A stretch of 61,056 nt of DNA from Nemertoderma westbladi (GCA_032718475.1 JAUCBJ010000159.1:1-61056); one strand, 5' to 3'; counted from the stretch's first letter, positions 1 to 13,192 are shown. A program made the numbers and translations. Notes: a model not told the origin generated them from the sequence alone.

Positions 1-35
1 TGTTCATCATCATGCGGCGTTCAATGTAGTCTGTC

Positions 36-1540
36 CTAAAAAAATATTAACAATAATTCAGATAGATTAATTAATTAGTACAAACGAATAGTAATAGTAT
101 CTTAACTTATAGTTTTAAAACATATTTATATTGCGTATAATTTACACAATATAATTTATAAATATCTTCCCAAAACTAAGAACTAGAAATATTATCGGAA
201 CCTCTACAACAGTTTTATTAAACGGCCGTCGTCATATCCAGAACATCAAACTTTCTTATAAGCGACTTGTAATTGAATTGATTCCAGACCGTAAATTAAT
301 CTCTCCAACACAATGAATGTTGTTTATTGTGATTTCATAAGTTTAACTCTCGGTGTCGTCTATAGCGGAGGGGCTAAGGCAATATAACAATCCTTGAGTT
401 CTTATTGGTCAGCAACAACTGGGATGGGGGGGTTCTTATTGGTCAGCAACAACTGGGAGGGGAGGGGGGGGGGGGGGGGTGAAGTTAAGAATTAATTAAT
501 TTCGTAAAAAAAGTTAAAGTAAATGGATAAATAAATATTGTTCTTTATAAAAACTTGTGTAAGTCGCGTTGTAATTAACGAAAGTTAATGATTTTTAGCT
601 CATTTAAAAGCCACACATTTCAGCATTATAAATATGTAAGTAAATCGTATTAAAACACAATGGAAGTTACTCTTTAAAGCGATTTAATATAAAATGGCAT
701 CGTAATCTGATGGCGTTGTGATTACATAGCGCCGTACGGCCCAACTTTTTCTCAACTAGTTGTGTTTCAAATTTCAAGCAATATGTTAAAGATTTGTAGA
801 AAAATTTGGGGGGGGGGGGGGGGGTTCCGCCGTGTCATCAGAAACTGACACTATATAAAGGGTCATGGTGTATTTGAATATAGATGCTTGAAGTTAAAGA
901 CTAAGAAAAATATAAGGTTAATTATAGTAAGTTTATTTTGACAAAAGCTTGAAGATTAAATATATGCACACTAACATATTCATTGAAAGGCCAACACATT
1001 AATCTGTAATACAGCATTACCTTGTACCTACATCATTCATTCAGTACTCTACTATGGCCTACATGTTAAATAAATATGATTTATTGTACCGATATATATT
1101 ATTATATTAAAATATAATATAATATATTATTTTAATATTAATTTATCATTATATGGGAAAACATTTACAAAATAATTGTAGTAATTCAACATGATTTTTA
1201 ACAAAGAAATACAAATAAAAAATATTAAATAAAATAACCAATTACCTAAAGCATCAAAGATCCTCTTACACCGAAATAAAACTGATGCTGTTATTAATTC
1301 CTTTTAAATTATTAATATTTAAATTCATATAAAACAACATTCTCGTAAATATAATATATTTCAATAGGCCAATAATTTTATAATTCCAAATTTCCATGAT
1401 TCCGCAAAGATAAATAAATAAAACTAGATGGCGACACGTAAAATACGCAGCTACTCACACAAACAATCACAATTAATTATAATTGACTATTAAGATGGGG
1501 GGGGGGGGGGGGGGGGGTGACTAATTAACTAAAACTCCTG
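36..1540. other. Non-coding AT-rich flank with three poly-G runs
   Basis: No credible ORF is present. The stretch holds uninterrupted G-runs at 464-479, 808-824 and 1497-1517, a TATA-like site near 852, and a short tandem copy of a TTCTTATTGGTCAGCAACAA motif at about 398-454. The segment around 790-850 matches the inverted sequence at about 27424-27476, so it is probably an old transposon end. The second copy is 11686-13192. Confidence 0.7.
852..859 (+). promoter_or_regulatory. TATA-box-like sequence
   Basis: TATATAAA followed by GGG resembles a canonical RNA polymerase II TATA box. It is repeated at 12504-12511 in the second macro-unit. No ORF follows within a plausible distance, so it may be chance or a transposon promoter relic. 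Confidence 0.25.
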
Positions 1541-1733
1541 ACGATTTGTTCACATTCCGGACGAGTTGTTCACATTCCGGACGAGTTGTTCACATTCCGG
1601 ACGAGTTGTTCACATTCCGGACGAGTTGTTCACATTCCGGACGAGTTGTTCACATTCCGGACGAGTTGTTCACATTCCGGACGAGTTGTTCACATTCCGG
1701 ACGAGTTGTTCACATTCCGGACGAGTTGTTCAC
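1541..1733. repeat. 20-bp minisatellite, about 9.5 units
   Basis: Exact head-to-tail copies of a 20-bp unit (ACGAGTTGTTCACATTCCGG). The first unit is a variant and the last is truncated. Because 20 is not a multiple of 3, all three frames stay open and give spurious ORFs. The core contains CATTCCGG. Confidence 0.97.
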
Positions 1734-2095
1734 ATACAACATCCTGTCTGGACAAGTTGTTTTGCTTCAGATAATTTTTTCTCGCGGTGGCTGTTCAGGG
1801 CCACCATAAATAATATTATAAGTTTCCCTTAATAAATATAATTATTCAAATCTAAATTCAGACTAAATAATAAATTAATTAATCCGCATTGAGAAGCAGC
1901 GAACTAGCTCTGTAAATGGAATGAAAGCAAAATGATTGAAATTAGATTATTAAATTAAATTACTGCGAAAATAAAGTCTCACAATCCCGATTCGCAGCGA
2001 AAATAATAGCAAAACAATAGGGATGCGAGTGTAGATGCGATATTCTGATACATTGTATTTTGTTTATATGGAAATAATTAATTGTTCGCGTGAAA

Positions 2096-2727
2096 TTAAA
2101 GTCCTTGTACGATAAATCCGCTCTCCTCGTCTTCATTAAACCCGGAATAGTTTTCGGGGGATTTTCCCAAGCCGTTGCTGTCGCCCTGGGCAACCATCGA
2201 GGCCGGCGGACTCCCGGAAGCCAGACTGAGGTCTGTCGGGGCCTGCACCGGGGCTGGGCTAGTCGCCTTGGAAACGAGAGAGAGGGCTTTCTTAGCCGCG
2301 GGGAATATGGTACGCAAGCGAGCGGCTTTCTGAGAGTTGCGGAACAGTTTCCCGGTTGAGACTAAATCAAGAACGTCGTTGTACGGCGTAGCCAATCGGA
2401 GTTTCTCTTGGAAGGCGGGGCTAAACTGCAGACAGATGGTGTCCAAGCGGGCCTTCGTTAGAGTGCCCTTCTTCCGCTCCAGGATTATCGTCCGCACGTA
2501 CTCGGCTTCCTCTCGCTGGCCCTCCCGGTCCGACGTGATGTAACTGATGAGTTCCGCGTACCGCGCGATGTGGCAGTTCCTCGCGTGGATCTTGAGATGG
2601 TCGTCGCGTTGGAAGGACTTTGTGCAGGCGCGGCAGGCGAACGGTGGGATTCCCGTGTGCTCCCGGTAGTGGCGCACCAAGTGGTTAAATCCCGAGCCAC
2701 GAACATACACTGATCTGATATAACAAC
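2096..2727 (-). CDS. Last exon of a C2H2 zinc-finger protein, copy 1
   Basis: This reads as a 3'-terminal exon on the minus strand. A pyrimidine-rich acceptor ending CTCAG lies just upstream of 2727; a second AG candidate puts the exon start at 2714. The frame opens in the middle of a finger ([14 protein letters not shown], with the H-x3-H end). A complete finger follows ([23 protein letters not shown]-x2-C-x12-H-x4-H) with a KLF/EGR-like recognition helix RDDHLKIH. A tail of about 150 residues is mostly polar and includes PTDLSL, which matches the PxDLS motif bound by the corepressor CtBP. The protein would be a nuclear DNA-binding regulator. The exon(s) carrying the first half of finger one were not found in the window. 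It is GC-rich against an AT-rich flank, which fits real coding sequence. Confidence 0.72.
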
Positions 2728-4000
2728 CTGAGTAAATAAAATAAAATAACAAGTTAAACCATTATTGTAGTAAGTCTAGCTACGTATACTAATGAATATT
2801 ATTATGTACGGGATTATTATAATAAATTTACCTGTAATAACAATGGATGGCGTCGTCCCTGGGCCCGTAACACTTTAATATAATCGATTAATGAACGGCC
2901 ATTAATTATTCTAATGCGACTTAACAACCAAGAAACACAGCAGTATTACTGTTATTGACAACACAATATAAAGTAATTATATGGAATGTCTGGCCCCTGC
3001 CTTTGAATAAATACCACGAGCACCATGCTGAATGCAAACTGAAACAAGTACGCTTCGGTCACGTAGGCCTGATTAGGATGATATGAGAACAGCTCAACAG
3101 AGAACAATGGGGTATTGACATATTGGTTGGTTGATTAGTTCTACAGGAAGGACCTGTATGTGTATTGTATTGAATAAGCGGCCGGCGAGGCGGGACCCCT
3201 ACAACTAACTGCATACCTTGATTGTATAAACTAAATTGATTGGATTTGGCTATCCCAATAACTATAGTAACTGTATGAGAAGTCGTATTAATTTTGCTTT
3301 GCGATTCTGAATGATGAAGTGATTCTCTCTTTTAAGCTGTTATTTAGGTGAAAAAAAGCATAAGAATAGGACGTAAATAAATGCTTGATATTTTCACTTA
3401 ATTAATAGCAGAAATGTTTTGGAATTGAAGTTAATAATTTTTGTAGATTATAGCTTGCAGAAATGTGTGAAATAAATTTTTGAAAGTCAAAGAAATTTTT
3501 GTGAAAGTGTCTTTTAAAAATGTGTCTAAAGCAGCCAATGGGTATTGGTGAATTGACATTATGTTTTTTTTGCAATATCGCGCCATAGAATAACATGGAG
3601 TAACTATGGCAATACCATGGTAAGGGCCAGTCCGGTCGCATATAATTAATAATTGTCTCTAGCGGCATACCCCCCCCGGCCGTCTTTCTGTAGCGTCTCT
3701 AGCGGTCGAAGTCAATTCGTACTGTGCCGCATGGTGGTGTATGACACTATTCCTATTGTACAATTAATAAGGGGAAGGGAGGGGATATTATTTCTTAGAA
3801 GATAATAATGCATAGTGTGGGACGTAGGTAATATTGTGATAGCTGTATCTTGGGTTCTCGTGGATGAAAAATGCTGATTTAAAGTTCTTTAGATTCACTG
3901 TAAATTGATCTTTCTATTCATACCAAGAACTAACAATCAGAATCAAGAATAACCTTATTTGAAAAATATATTATTATATATGCTGTGTTATGCAATGCCA
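2728..4000. other. Non-coding flank between zinc-finger exon and hexamer array
   Basis: No supported gene. From about 3383 to 4000 the sequence is the flank that returns in every 2.5-kb tandem unit (15015, 17522 and 20030), including a conserved GCAATATCGCGCC stretch and a run of seven to eight C. The upstream part, 2728-3380, recurs only once, at 14360-15012. Confidence 0.7.
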
Positions 4001-5434
4001 TTGGTTTCAATGTCGATTACAATATCAATATCGGTTACTGGTATTGGTATCGATATTGGTTATTGATTTCAATATTGGTATTGGTATTGGTTATTGGTTT
4101 CAATATCGATTACAATATCAATATCGGTTATTGGTATTGGTATTGGTATCGATATTGGTTATTGATTTCAATATTGGTATTGGTATTGGTATTGGTATTG
4201 GTTATTGGTTCCAATATCGATTACAATATCAATATCGGTTATTGGTTATTGGTATTGGTATCGATATTGGTTATTGATTTCAATATTGGTATTGGTATTG
4301 GTATTGGTTATTGGTTTCAATATCGATATCAATATCAATATCGGTTATTGGTATTGGTATTGGTATCGATATTGGTTATTGATTTCAATACTGGTATTGG
4401 TATTGGTATTGGTATTGGTATTGGTATTGGTATTGGTATTGGTATTGGTATTGGTATTGGTATTGGTATTGGTATTGGTATTGGTATTGGTATTGGTATT
4501 GGTATTGGTATTGGTATTGGTATTGGTGTTGGTATTGGTATTGGTATTGGTATTGGTTATTGGTTTCAATATCGATTTCAATATCAATATCGGTTATTGG
4601 TATTGGTATCGATATTGGTTATTGATTTCAATATTGGTATTGGTATTGGTTATTGGTATTGGTATTGGTATTGGTATTGGTATTGGTATTGGTATCGATA
4701 TTGGTTATTGATTTCAATATTGGTATTGGTATTGGTATTGGTATTGGTATTGGTATTGGTATTGGTATTGGTATTGGTATTGGTATTGGTTATTGATTTC
4801 AATATCGATTACAATATCAATATCGGTTATTGGTATTGGTATCGATATTGGTTATTGATTTCAATATTGGTATTGGTATTGGTTATTGATTTCAATATCG
4901 ATTACAATATCAATATCGGTTATTGGTATTGGTATTGGTATCGATATTGGTTATTGATTTCAATATTGGTATTGATATTGGTATTGGTTATTGATTTCAA
5001 TATCGATTACAATATCAATATTGGTTATTGGTATTGGTATCGATATTGGTTATTGATATCAATATTGATATTGGTATTGGTATTGGTTATTGATATTGGT
5101 ATTGGTATTGGTTATTGGTATCGATATTGGTTATTGATTTCAATATTGGTATTGGTATTGGTATTGGTTATTGGTTTCAATATCGATTACAATATCAATA
5201 TTGGTTATTGGTATTGGTATCGATATTGGTTATTGATTTCATATTGGTATTGGTATTGGTATTGGTATTGGTATTGGTATTGGTATTGGTATTGGTATTG
5301 GTATTGGTATTGGTATTGGTATTGGTATTGGTTATTGGTTTCAATATCGATTACAATATCAATATCGGTTATTGGTATTGGTATCGATATTGGTTATTGA
5401 TTTCAATATTGGTATTGGTATTGGTATTGGTATT
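4001..5434. repeat. GGTATT hexamer array, 1.4 kb
   Basis: Perfect and near-perfect GGTATT hexamers are interrupted at intervals by TTATTGATTTCAATATTGG and by a segment rich in TATCGATATTGG, giving a higher-order pattern. All plus-strand frames are open because a hexamer array without stops encodes simple dipeptide repeats. The long ORFs here are artefacts. The array runs directly into the 154-bp satellite at 5435. Confidence 0.96.
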
Positions 5435-8400
5435 CCGGACAGTATTTTGGACAGTTTTGCCCGGAAATCCGGGCATTTTGCCCTGAAATCCGGGCATTTT
5501 GCCCTGAAATCCGGGCATTTTGCCCTGAAATCCGGTCATTTTGCCCGGAAATCCGGGCATTTTGCCGGATTTTTGGATGTCCGAGCATTCTAGTGCCCGG
5601 GAATCCGGACATCCGGGCGACTTTGGAATGGACAAATAGGGGGACAGACAAGTTTAATGGACGCCCGGATTTACAAAATTCCGGACAGTATTTTAGACAA
5701 CCTTGCCCGGAAATCCGGACATTTTGCCGGATTTTTGGATGTGGTATCCGGGCGACTTTGGAACGGACAAATAGTCGGACAGACAAGTTTAATGGACGCC
5801 CGGAATTACAGAATTCCGGACAGTATTTTGGACAACTTTGCCCGGAAATCCGGGCATTTTGCCCATAAGCCCGGGCATTTTGCCCGGAAATCCGGGCATT
5901 TTGCCGGATATTTGGATTTCCGGGCATTCTAACGCCCGGGCATCCGGGCGACTTTGGAACGGACAAATAGTCACACAAGTTTAATGGACGCCCGGAATTA
6001 CAGAATTCCGGGCATTTTGCCGGATATTTGGATTTCCGGGCATTCTAACGCCCGGGCATCCGGGCGACTTTGGAACGGACAAATAGTCGGACAGACAAGT
6101 TTAATGGACGCCCGGAATTACAGAATTCCGGACAGTATTTTGGACAACTTTACCCGAAATCCGGGCATTTTGCCGGATTTTTGGATTTCCGGGCATTCTA
6201 ACGCCCGGGCATCCGGGCGACTTTGGAACGGACAAATAGTCGGACAGACAAGTTTAATGGACGCCCGGATTTACAGAATTCCGGACAGTATTTTGGACAA
6301 CTTTGCCCGGAAATCCGGGCATTTTGCCGGATATTTGGATTTCCGGGCATTCTAACGCCCGGGCATCCGGGCGACTTTGGAACGGACAAATAGTCGGACA
6401 GACAAGTTTAATGGACGCCCGGAATTACAGAATTCCGGACAGTATTTTGGACAACTTCGCCCGGAAATCCGGGCATTTTGCCGGATTTTTGGAATTCGGG
6501 GCATTCTAACGCCCGGGCATGCGGGCGACTTTGGAACAGCCAAATAGTCGGACAGACCAGTTTAATGGACGCCCGGATTTACAGAATTCCGGACAGTATT
6601 TTGGACAACTTTGCCCGGAAATCCGGGCATTTTGCCGGATTTTTGGATTTCCGGGCATTCTAACGCCCGGGCATCCGGGCGACTTTGGAGCGGACAAATA
6701 GTCGGACAGACAAGTTTAATGGACGCCCGGATTTACAGAATTCCGGACAGTATTTTGGACAACTTTGCCCGGGAATCCGGGCATTTTGCCCGGAAATCCG
6801 GGCATTTTGCCGGACAAATAGTCGGACAGACAAGTTTAATGGACGCCCGGATTTACAGAATTCCGGGCAGTATTTTGGACAAATTTGCCCGGAAATCCGG
6901 ACAATTTGCCGGATTTTTGGATGTCCGGGCATTCCAGTGCCCGGGCGTCCGGATATCCGGGCGACTTTAGAACAGACAAATAGTCGGACAGACAAGTTAA
7001 ATGGATGCCCCGATTTACAGATTTCCGGGCAGTATTTTGGACAACTTTGCCCGGAAATCCGGACATTTTGCCGGATTTTTGGATGTCCGGGCATTCCAGT
7101 GCCCGGGCGTCCGGACTTCCGGGCGACTTTGGAACGGACAAATAGTCGGACAGACAAGTTAAATGGATGCCCGGATTTACAGATTTCCGGGCAGTATTTT
7201 GGACAAATTTGCCCGGAAATCCGGACATTTTGCCGGATTTTTGGATGTCCGGGCATTCCAGTGCCCGGGCGTCCGGACTTCCGGGCGACTTTGGAACGGG
7301 CAAATAGTCGGACAGACAAGATAAATGGATGCCCGGATTTACAGATTTCCGGGCAGTATTTTGGACAAATTTGCCCGGAAATCCGGACATTTTGCCGGAT
7401 TTTTGGATTTCCGGGCATTCCAGTGCCCGGGCGTCCGGACATCCGGGCGACTCTAGAATGGACAAATAGTCAGACAGACAAGTTAAATGGACGCCCGGAT
7501 TTACAGATTTCCGGGCAGTATTTTGGACAAATTTGCCCGGAAATCCGGACAATTTGCCGGATTTTTGGATGTCCGGGCATTCCAGTGCCCGGGCGCCCGG
7601 ACATCCGGGCGACTTTGGAACGGACAAATAGTCGGACAGACAAGTTAAATGGACGCCCGGATTTACGGAATTCCGGGCAGTATTTTGGTCAAATTTGCCC
7701 GGAAATCCGGACATTTTGCCGGATTTTTGGATGTCCGGGCATTCCAGCGCCCGGGCGTCCGGACTTCCGGGCGACTTTGGAACGGACAAATAGTCGGACA
7801 GACAAGTTAAATGGACGCCCGGATTCACGGAATTCCGGGCAGTATTTTGGAGAAATTTGCCCGGAAATCCTGAAAATTTGCCGGATTTTTGGATGTCCGG
7901 GCATTCCAGTGCCCGGGCGTCCGGACTTCCGGGCGACTTAAGAACGGACAAATAGTCGAACAGACAAGCTTAATGGACGCCCGGATTTACGGAATTCCGG
8001 GCAGTATTTTGGACAAATTTGCCCGGAAATCCGGACAATTTGCCGGATTTTTGGATGTCCGGGCATTCCAGTGCCCGGGCGTCCGGACTTCCGGGCGAAT
8101 TTGGAACGGACAAATAGTCGGACAGACAAGTTAAATGGACGCCCGGATTTACGGAATTCCGGGCAGTATTTTGGACAAATTTGCCCTGAAATCCGGACAA
8201 TTTGCCGGATTTTTGGATGTCCGGGCATTCCAGTGCCCGGGCGCCCGGACATCCGGGCGAATTTAGAACGGACAAATAGTCGAACAGACAAGTTTAATGG
8301 ACGCCCGGATTTACGGAATTCCGGGCAGTATTTTGGACAAATTTGCCCGGAAATCCGGAAAATTTGCCGGATTTTTGGATGTCCGGGCATTCCAGTGCCC

Positions 8401-10936
8401 GGGCGTCCGGACTTCCGGGCGACTTAAGAACGGACAAATAGTCGAACAGACAAGCTTAATGGACGCCCGGATTTACGGAATTCCGGGCAGTATTTTGGAC
8501 AAATTTGCCCGGAAATCCGGAAAATTTGCCGGATTTTTTGATGTCCGGGCATTCCAGTGCCCGGGCGTCCGGACTTCCGGGCGACTTTTGAACGGACACA
8601 TAGTTGAATTTACGCCCGGATATACAGAATTCCGGACAGTATTTTGGACAACTTTGCCCGGAAATCCGGGCATTTTGCCGGATTTTTGGATTTCCGGGCA
8701 TTCTAACGCCCGGGCATCCGGGCGACTTTGGAACGGACAAATAGTCGGACAGACCAGTGTAATGGACGCCCGGATTTACAGAATTCCTGACAGTATTTTG
8801 GACAACTTTGACCGGAAATCCGGGCATTTTGCCCGGAAATCCGGGCATTTTGCCCGGAAATCCGGGCATTTTGCCGGATTTTTGGAATTCGGGGCATTCT
8901 AACGCCCGGGCATCCGGGCGACTTTGGAACAGCCAAATAGTCGGACAGACAAGTTTAATGAACGCCCGGAATTACAGAATTCCGGACAGTATTTTGGACA
9001 ACTTTGCCCGGAAATCCGGGCATTTTGCCGGATTTTTGGATTTCCGGGCATTCTAACGCCGGGGCATCCGGGCGACTTTGGAACGGACAAATAATCGGAC
9101 AGACAAGTGTAATGGACGCCCGGATTTACAGAATTCCGGACAGTATTTTGGACAACTTTGCCCGGAAATCCGGGCATTTTGCCCGGAAATCCGGGCATTT
9201 TGCCGGATAATTGGATTTCCGGGCATTCTAACGCCCGGGCATCCGGGCGACTTTGGAACGGACAAATAGTCGGACAGACAAGTTTAATGGACGCCCGGAA
9301 TTACAGAATTCCGGACATTATTTTGGACAACTTTGCCCGGAAATCCGGGCATTTTGCCGGATATTTGGATTTCCGGGCATTCTAACGCCCGGGCATCCGG
9401 GCGACTTTGGAACGGACAAATAGTCGGACAGACAAGTTTAATGGACGCCCGGAATTACAGAATTCCGGACAGTATTTTGGACAACTTTGCCCGGAAATCC
9501 GGGCATTTAGCCGGATTTTTGGATTTCCGGACATTCTAACGCCCGGGCATCCGGGCGACTTTGGAACGGACAAATAGTCGGACAGACAAGTGTAATGGAC
9601 GCCCGGATTTACAGAATTCCGGACAGTATTTTGGACAACTTTGCCCGGAAATCCGGGCATTTTGCCCGGAAATCCGGGCATTTTGCCGGATAATTGGATT
9701 TCCGGGCATTCTAACGCCCGGGCATCCGGGCGACTTTGGAACGGACAAATAGTCGGACAGACAAGTTTAATGAACGCCCGGAATTACAGAATTCCGGACA
9801 GTATTTTGGACAACTTTGCCCGGAAATCCGGGCATTTTGCCGGATTTTTGGATTTCCGGGCATTCTAACGCCGGGGCATCCGGGCGACTTTGGAACGGAC
9901 AAATAATCGGACAGACAAGTGTAATGGACGCCCGGATTTACAGAATTCCGGACAGTATTTTGGACAACTTTGCCCGGAAATCCGGGCATTTTGCCCGGAA
10001 ATCCGGGCATTTTGCCGGATAATTGGATTTCCGGGCATTCTAACGCCCGGGCATCCGGGCGACTTTGGAACGGACAAATAGTCGGACAGACAAGTTTAAT
10101 GGACGCCCGGAATTACAGAATTCCGGACATTATTTTGGACAACTTTGCCCGGAAATCCGGGCATTTTGCCGGATATTTGGATTTCCGGGCATTCTAACGC
10201 CCGGGCATCCGGGCGACTTTGGAACGGACAAATAGTCGGACAGACAAGTGTAATGGACGCCCGGATTTACAGAATTCCGGACAGTATTTTGGACAACTTT
10301 GCCCGGAAATCCGGGCATTTTGCCCGGAAATCCGGGCATTTTGCCGGATAATTGGATTTCCGGGCATTCTAACGCCCGGGCATCCGGGCGACTTTGGAAC
10401 GGACAAATAGTCGGACAGACAAGTTTAATGGACGCCCGGAATTTCAGAATTCCGGACAGTATTTTGGACAACTTTGCCCGGAAATCCGGGCATTTTGCCG
10501 GATTTTTGGATTTCCGGGCATTCTAACGCCCGGGCATCCGGGCGACTTTGGAACGGACAAATAGTCGGACAGACAAGTTTAATGGACGCCCGGTTTACAG
10601 AATTCCGGACAGTATTTTGGACAACTTTGCCCGGAAATCCGGGCATTTTGCCCGGAAATCCGGGCATTTTGCCCGGAAATCCGGGCATTTTGCCGGATAT
10701 TTGGATTTCCGGGCATTCTAACGCCCGGGCATCCGGGCGACTTTGGAACGGACAAATAGGCGGACAGACAAGTTTAATGGACGCCCGGAATTACAGAACT
10801 CCGGACAGTATTTTGGACAACTTTGCCCGGAAATCCGGGCATTTAGCCGGATTTTTGGATTTCCGGGCATTCTAACGCCCGGGCATCCGGGCGACTTTAG
10901 AACGGACAAATAGTCGGACAGACAAGTTTCATGGAT
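5435..10936. repeat. CCGG-rich satellite, 154-bp and 162-bp subfamilies
   Basis: Head-to-tail monomers are marked by GACTTTGGAACGGACAAATA. Landmark spacing is 154 bp at 6219, 6373, 6527 and 6681, and 162-163 bp at 7124, 7287, 7449 and 7611. The 154-bp type flanks a central block of the 162-bp type (about 6850-8600). Some monomers carry extra 21-bp copies of TGCCCGGAAATCCGGGCATTT. Monomers are dense in CCGG, CCCGGG and palindromes such as CCGGAAATCCGG. No gene is present; ORFs on both strands are by-products. Confidence 0.97.
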
Positions 10937-11621
10937 GCCCACATTTGCCAAATTACGGGCAAACACAACGTTTTTTGATATTTTATGAGATTTTAGGTAT
11001 TTTTTATTGAAAAAGCAGACATAACTATTCCCAGTCCGTTTCTGTAACATTTAGAGAAAAGTTCACTTGTGATACTTCTTTTAGTGTTAAATTAACAGCA
11101 GATTCCAAATACAGTAAGCGTTTTTACATATAATTTGTAGTTCTCGCGATATTTGGGTTCAAACACAACGTTTTTTTGATATTTTATGAGATTTTAGGTA
11201 TTTTTTATTGAAAAAGCAGACATAACTATTCCCAGTCTGTTTCTGTAACATTTAGAGAAAAGTTCACTTGTGATACCTCTTTTAGTGTTAAATGAACAGC
11301 AGATTCCAAATACAGTAACCGTTTTTAAATATATTTTGTTCTTATGAAGATATTGGGGTTCAAACAAAACGTCTTTGAGATGAATTCGAAAAAATACAGT
11401 TATGTAACTTGGATAAGAATTTATAATTATTTGTAATGTCAACAACTGATATAACCCAAATATTTGAAACACACAGTTATATAACTTAATATCAGTTCAG
11501 TTAAAAACAGTTAAATCACCATTATTGTGTCCATAATTAATTAATTAGATCTAATTAATATAAATTATCAATCGCGAGTGACCAATACACATTGATTTTT
11601 CAACATGGTAGAAACCCATTC
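10937..11621. repeat. About 200-bp tandem repeat, two copies plus a partial third
   Basis: A segment beginning near CAAACACAACGTTTTTTGAT at about 10960 recurs at about 11160, with a degenerate start of a third copy near 11361. It is AT-rich and has no coding signal. It lies between the end of the satellite and the start of the next macro-unit. Confidence 0.85.
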
Positions 11622-11685
11622 CTAGGCAGTGTGTGGAGTATTAGCGGCGTTGTTCATCATCATGCGGCGTTCAATGTAGTCTGTC
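11622..11685 (-). CDS. Possible short terminal exon (19 codons plus stop)
   Basis: On the minus strand a T-rich tract ending in AG is followed by an open frame that starts TDYIERR, runs through three methionines and ends NTPHTA before a TAG. The acceptor and short frame resemble a last exon. The same sequence begins the window at 1-35, cut by the window edge. It lies downstream of the zinc-finger exon of the next macro-unit on the same strand, so it could be an alternative 3' exon. No protein family is recognisable, and the exon is short enough to arise by chance. Confidence 0.22.
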
Positions 11686-13192
11686 CTAAAAAAATATTAA
11701 CAATAATTCAGATAGATTAATTAATTAGTACAAACGAATAGTAATAGTATCTTAACTTATAGTTTTAAAACATATTTATATTGCGTATAATTTACACAAT
11801 ATAATTTATAAATATCTTCCCAAAACTAAAACTAGAAATATTATCGGAACCTCTACAACAGTTTTATTAAACGGCCGTCGTCATATCCAGAACATCAAAC
11901 TTTCTTATAAGCGATTTGTAATTGAATTGATTCCAGACCGTAAATTAATCTCTCCAACACAATGAATGTTGTTTATTGTGATTTCATAAGATTAACTCTC
12001 GGTGTCGTCTATAGCGGAGGGGCTAAGGCAATATAACAATCCTTGAGTTCTTATTGGTCAGCAACAACTGGGATGGGGGGGTTCTTATTGGTCAGCAACA
12101 ACTGGGAGGGGAGGGGGGGGGGGGGGGGGTGAAGTTAAGAATTAATTAATTTCGTAAAAAAAGTTAAAGTAAATGGATAAATAAATATTGTTCTTTATAA
12201 AAACTTGTGTAAGTCGCGTTGTAATTAACGAAAGTTAATGATTTTTAGCTCATTTAAAAGCCACACATTTCAGCATTATAAATATGTAAGTAAATCGTAT
12301 TAAAACACAATGGAAGTTACTCTTTAAAGCGATTTAATATAAAATGGCATCGTAATCTGATGGCGTTGTGATTACATAGCGCCGTACGGCCCAACTTTTT
12401 CTCAACTAGTTGTGTTTCAAATTTCAAGCAATATGTTAAAGATTTGTAGAAAAATCTGGGGGGGGGGGGGGGGGGGTTCCGCCGTGTCATCAGAAAATGA
12501 CACTATATAAAGGGTCATGGTGTATTTGAATATAGATGCTTGAAGTTAAAGACTAAGAAAAATATAAGGTTAATTATAGTAAGTTTATTTTGACAAAAGC
12601 TTGAAGATTAAATATATGCACACTAACATATTCATTGAAAGGCCAACACATTAATCTGTAATACAGCATTACCTTGTACCTACATCATTCATTCAGTACT
12701 CTACTATGGCCTACATGTTAAATAAATATGATTTATTGTACCGATATATATTATTATATTAAAATATAATATAATATATTATTTTAATATTAATTTATCA
12801 TTATATGGGAAAACATTTACAAAATAATTGTAGTAATTCAACATGATTTTTAACAAAGAAATACAAATAAAAAATATTAAATAAAATAACCAATTACCTA
12901 AAGCATCAAAGATCCTCTTACACCGAAATAAAACTGATGATGTTATTAATTCCTTTTAAATTATTAATATTTAAATTCATATAAAACAACATTCTCGTAA
13001 ATATAATATATTTCAATAGGCCAATAATTTTATAATTCCAAATTTCCATGATTCCGCAAAGATAAATAAATAAAACTAGATGGCGACACGTAAAATACGC
13101 AGCTACTCACACAAACAATCACAATTAATTATAATTGACTATTAAGATGGGGGGGGGGGGGGGGGGGGGTGACTAATTAACTAAAACTCCTG

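Larger units (their letters stand above)
1..11650. repeat. Macro-tandem unit, about 11.65 kb, first copy
   Basis: The opening bases of the window recur at 11651. Colinear similarity then continues through the zinc-finger exon and flank to about 15600 and into the hexamer array. The offset falls from 11650 to 11632 because the 20-bp minisatellite has one unit fewer and the G-runs differ in length. The unit contains G-runs, a 20-bp minisatellite, a zinc-finger exon, a GGTATT array and a 154/162-bp satellite. Divergence between copies is very low: the 218-residue zinc-finger ORF is identical in both. Recent segmental duplication is the simplest reading, and an assembly artefact cannot be excluded. 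Confidence 0.9.

Noticed and set aside
1546-1832. Three overlapping ORFs in the 20-bp minisatellite
   Set aside because: The same peptide appears in all frames because the unit is 20 bp; no gene.
3985-5400. A 471-codon plus-strand ORF and similar frames at 15622, 18130 and 20638
   Set aside because: They are translations of the stop-free GGTATT hexamer array (dipeptide repeats). No start context, no composition of a real protein, and overlapping frames are open too.
5593-10875. Dozens of 60-420 codon ORFs on both strands of the satellite
   Set aside because: They are repetitive readings of the 154/162-bp monomers on both strands; frames shift with monomer length and have no domain.
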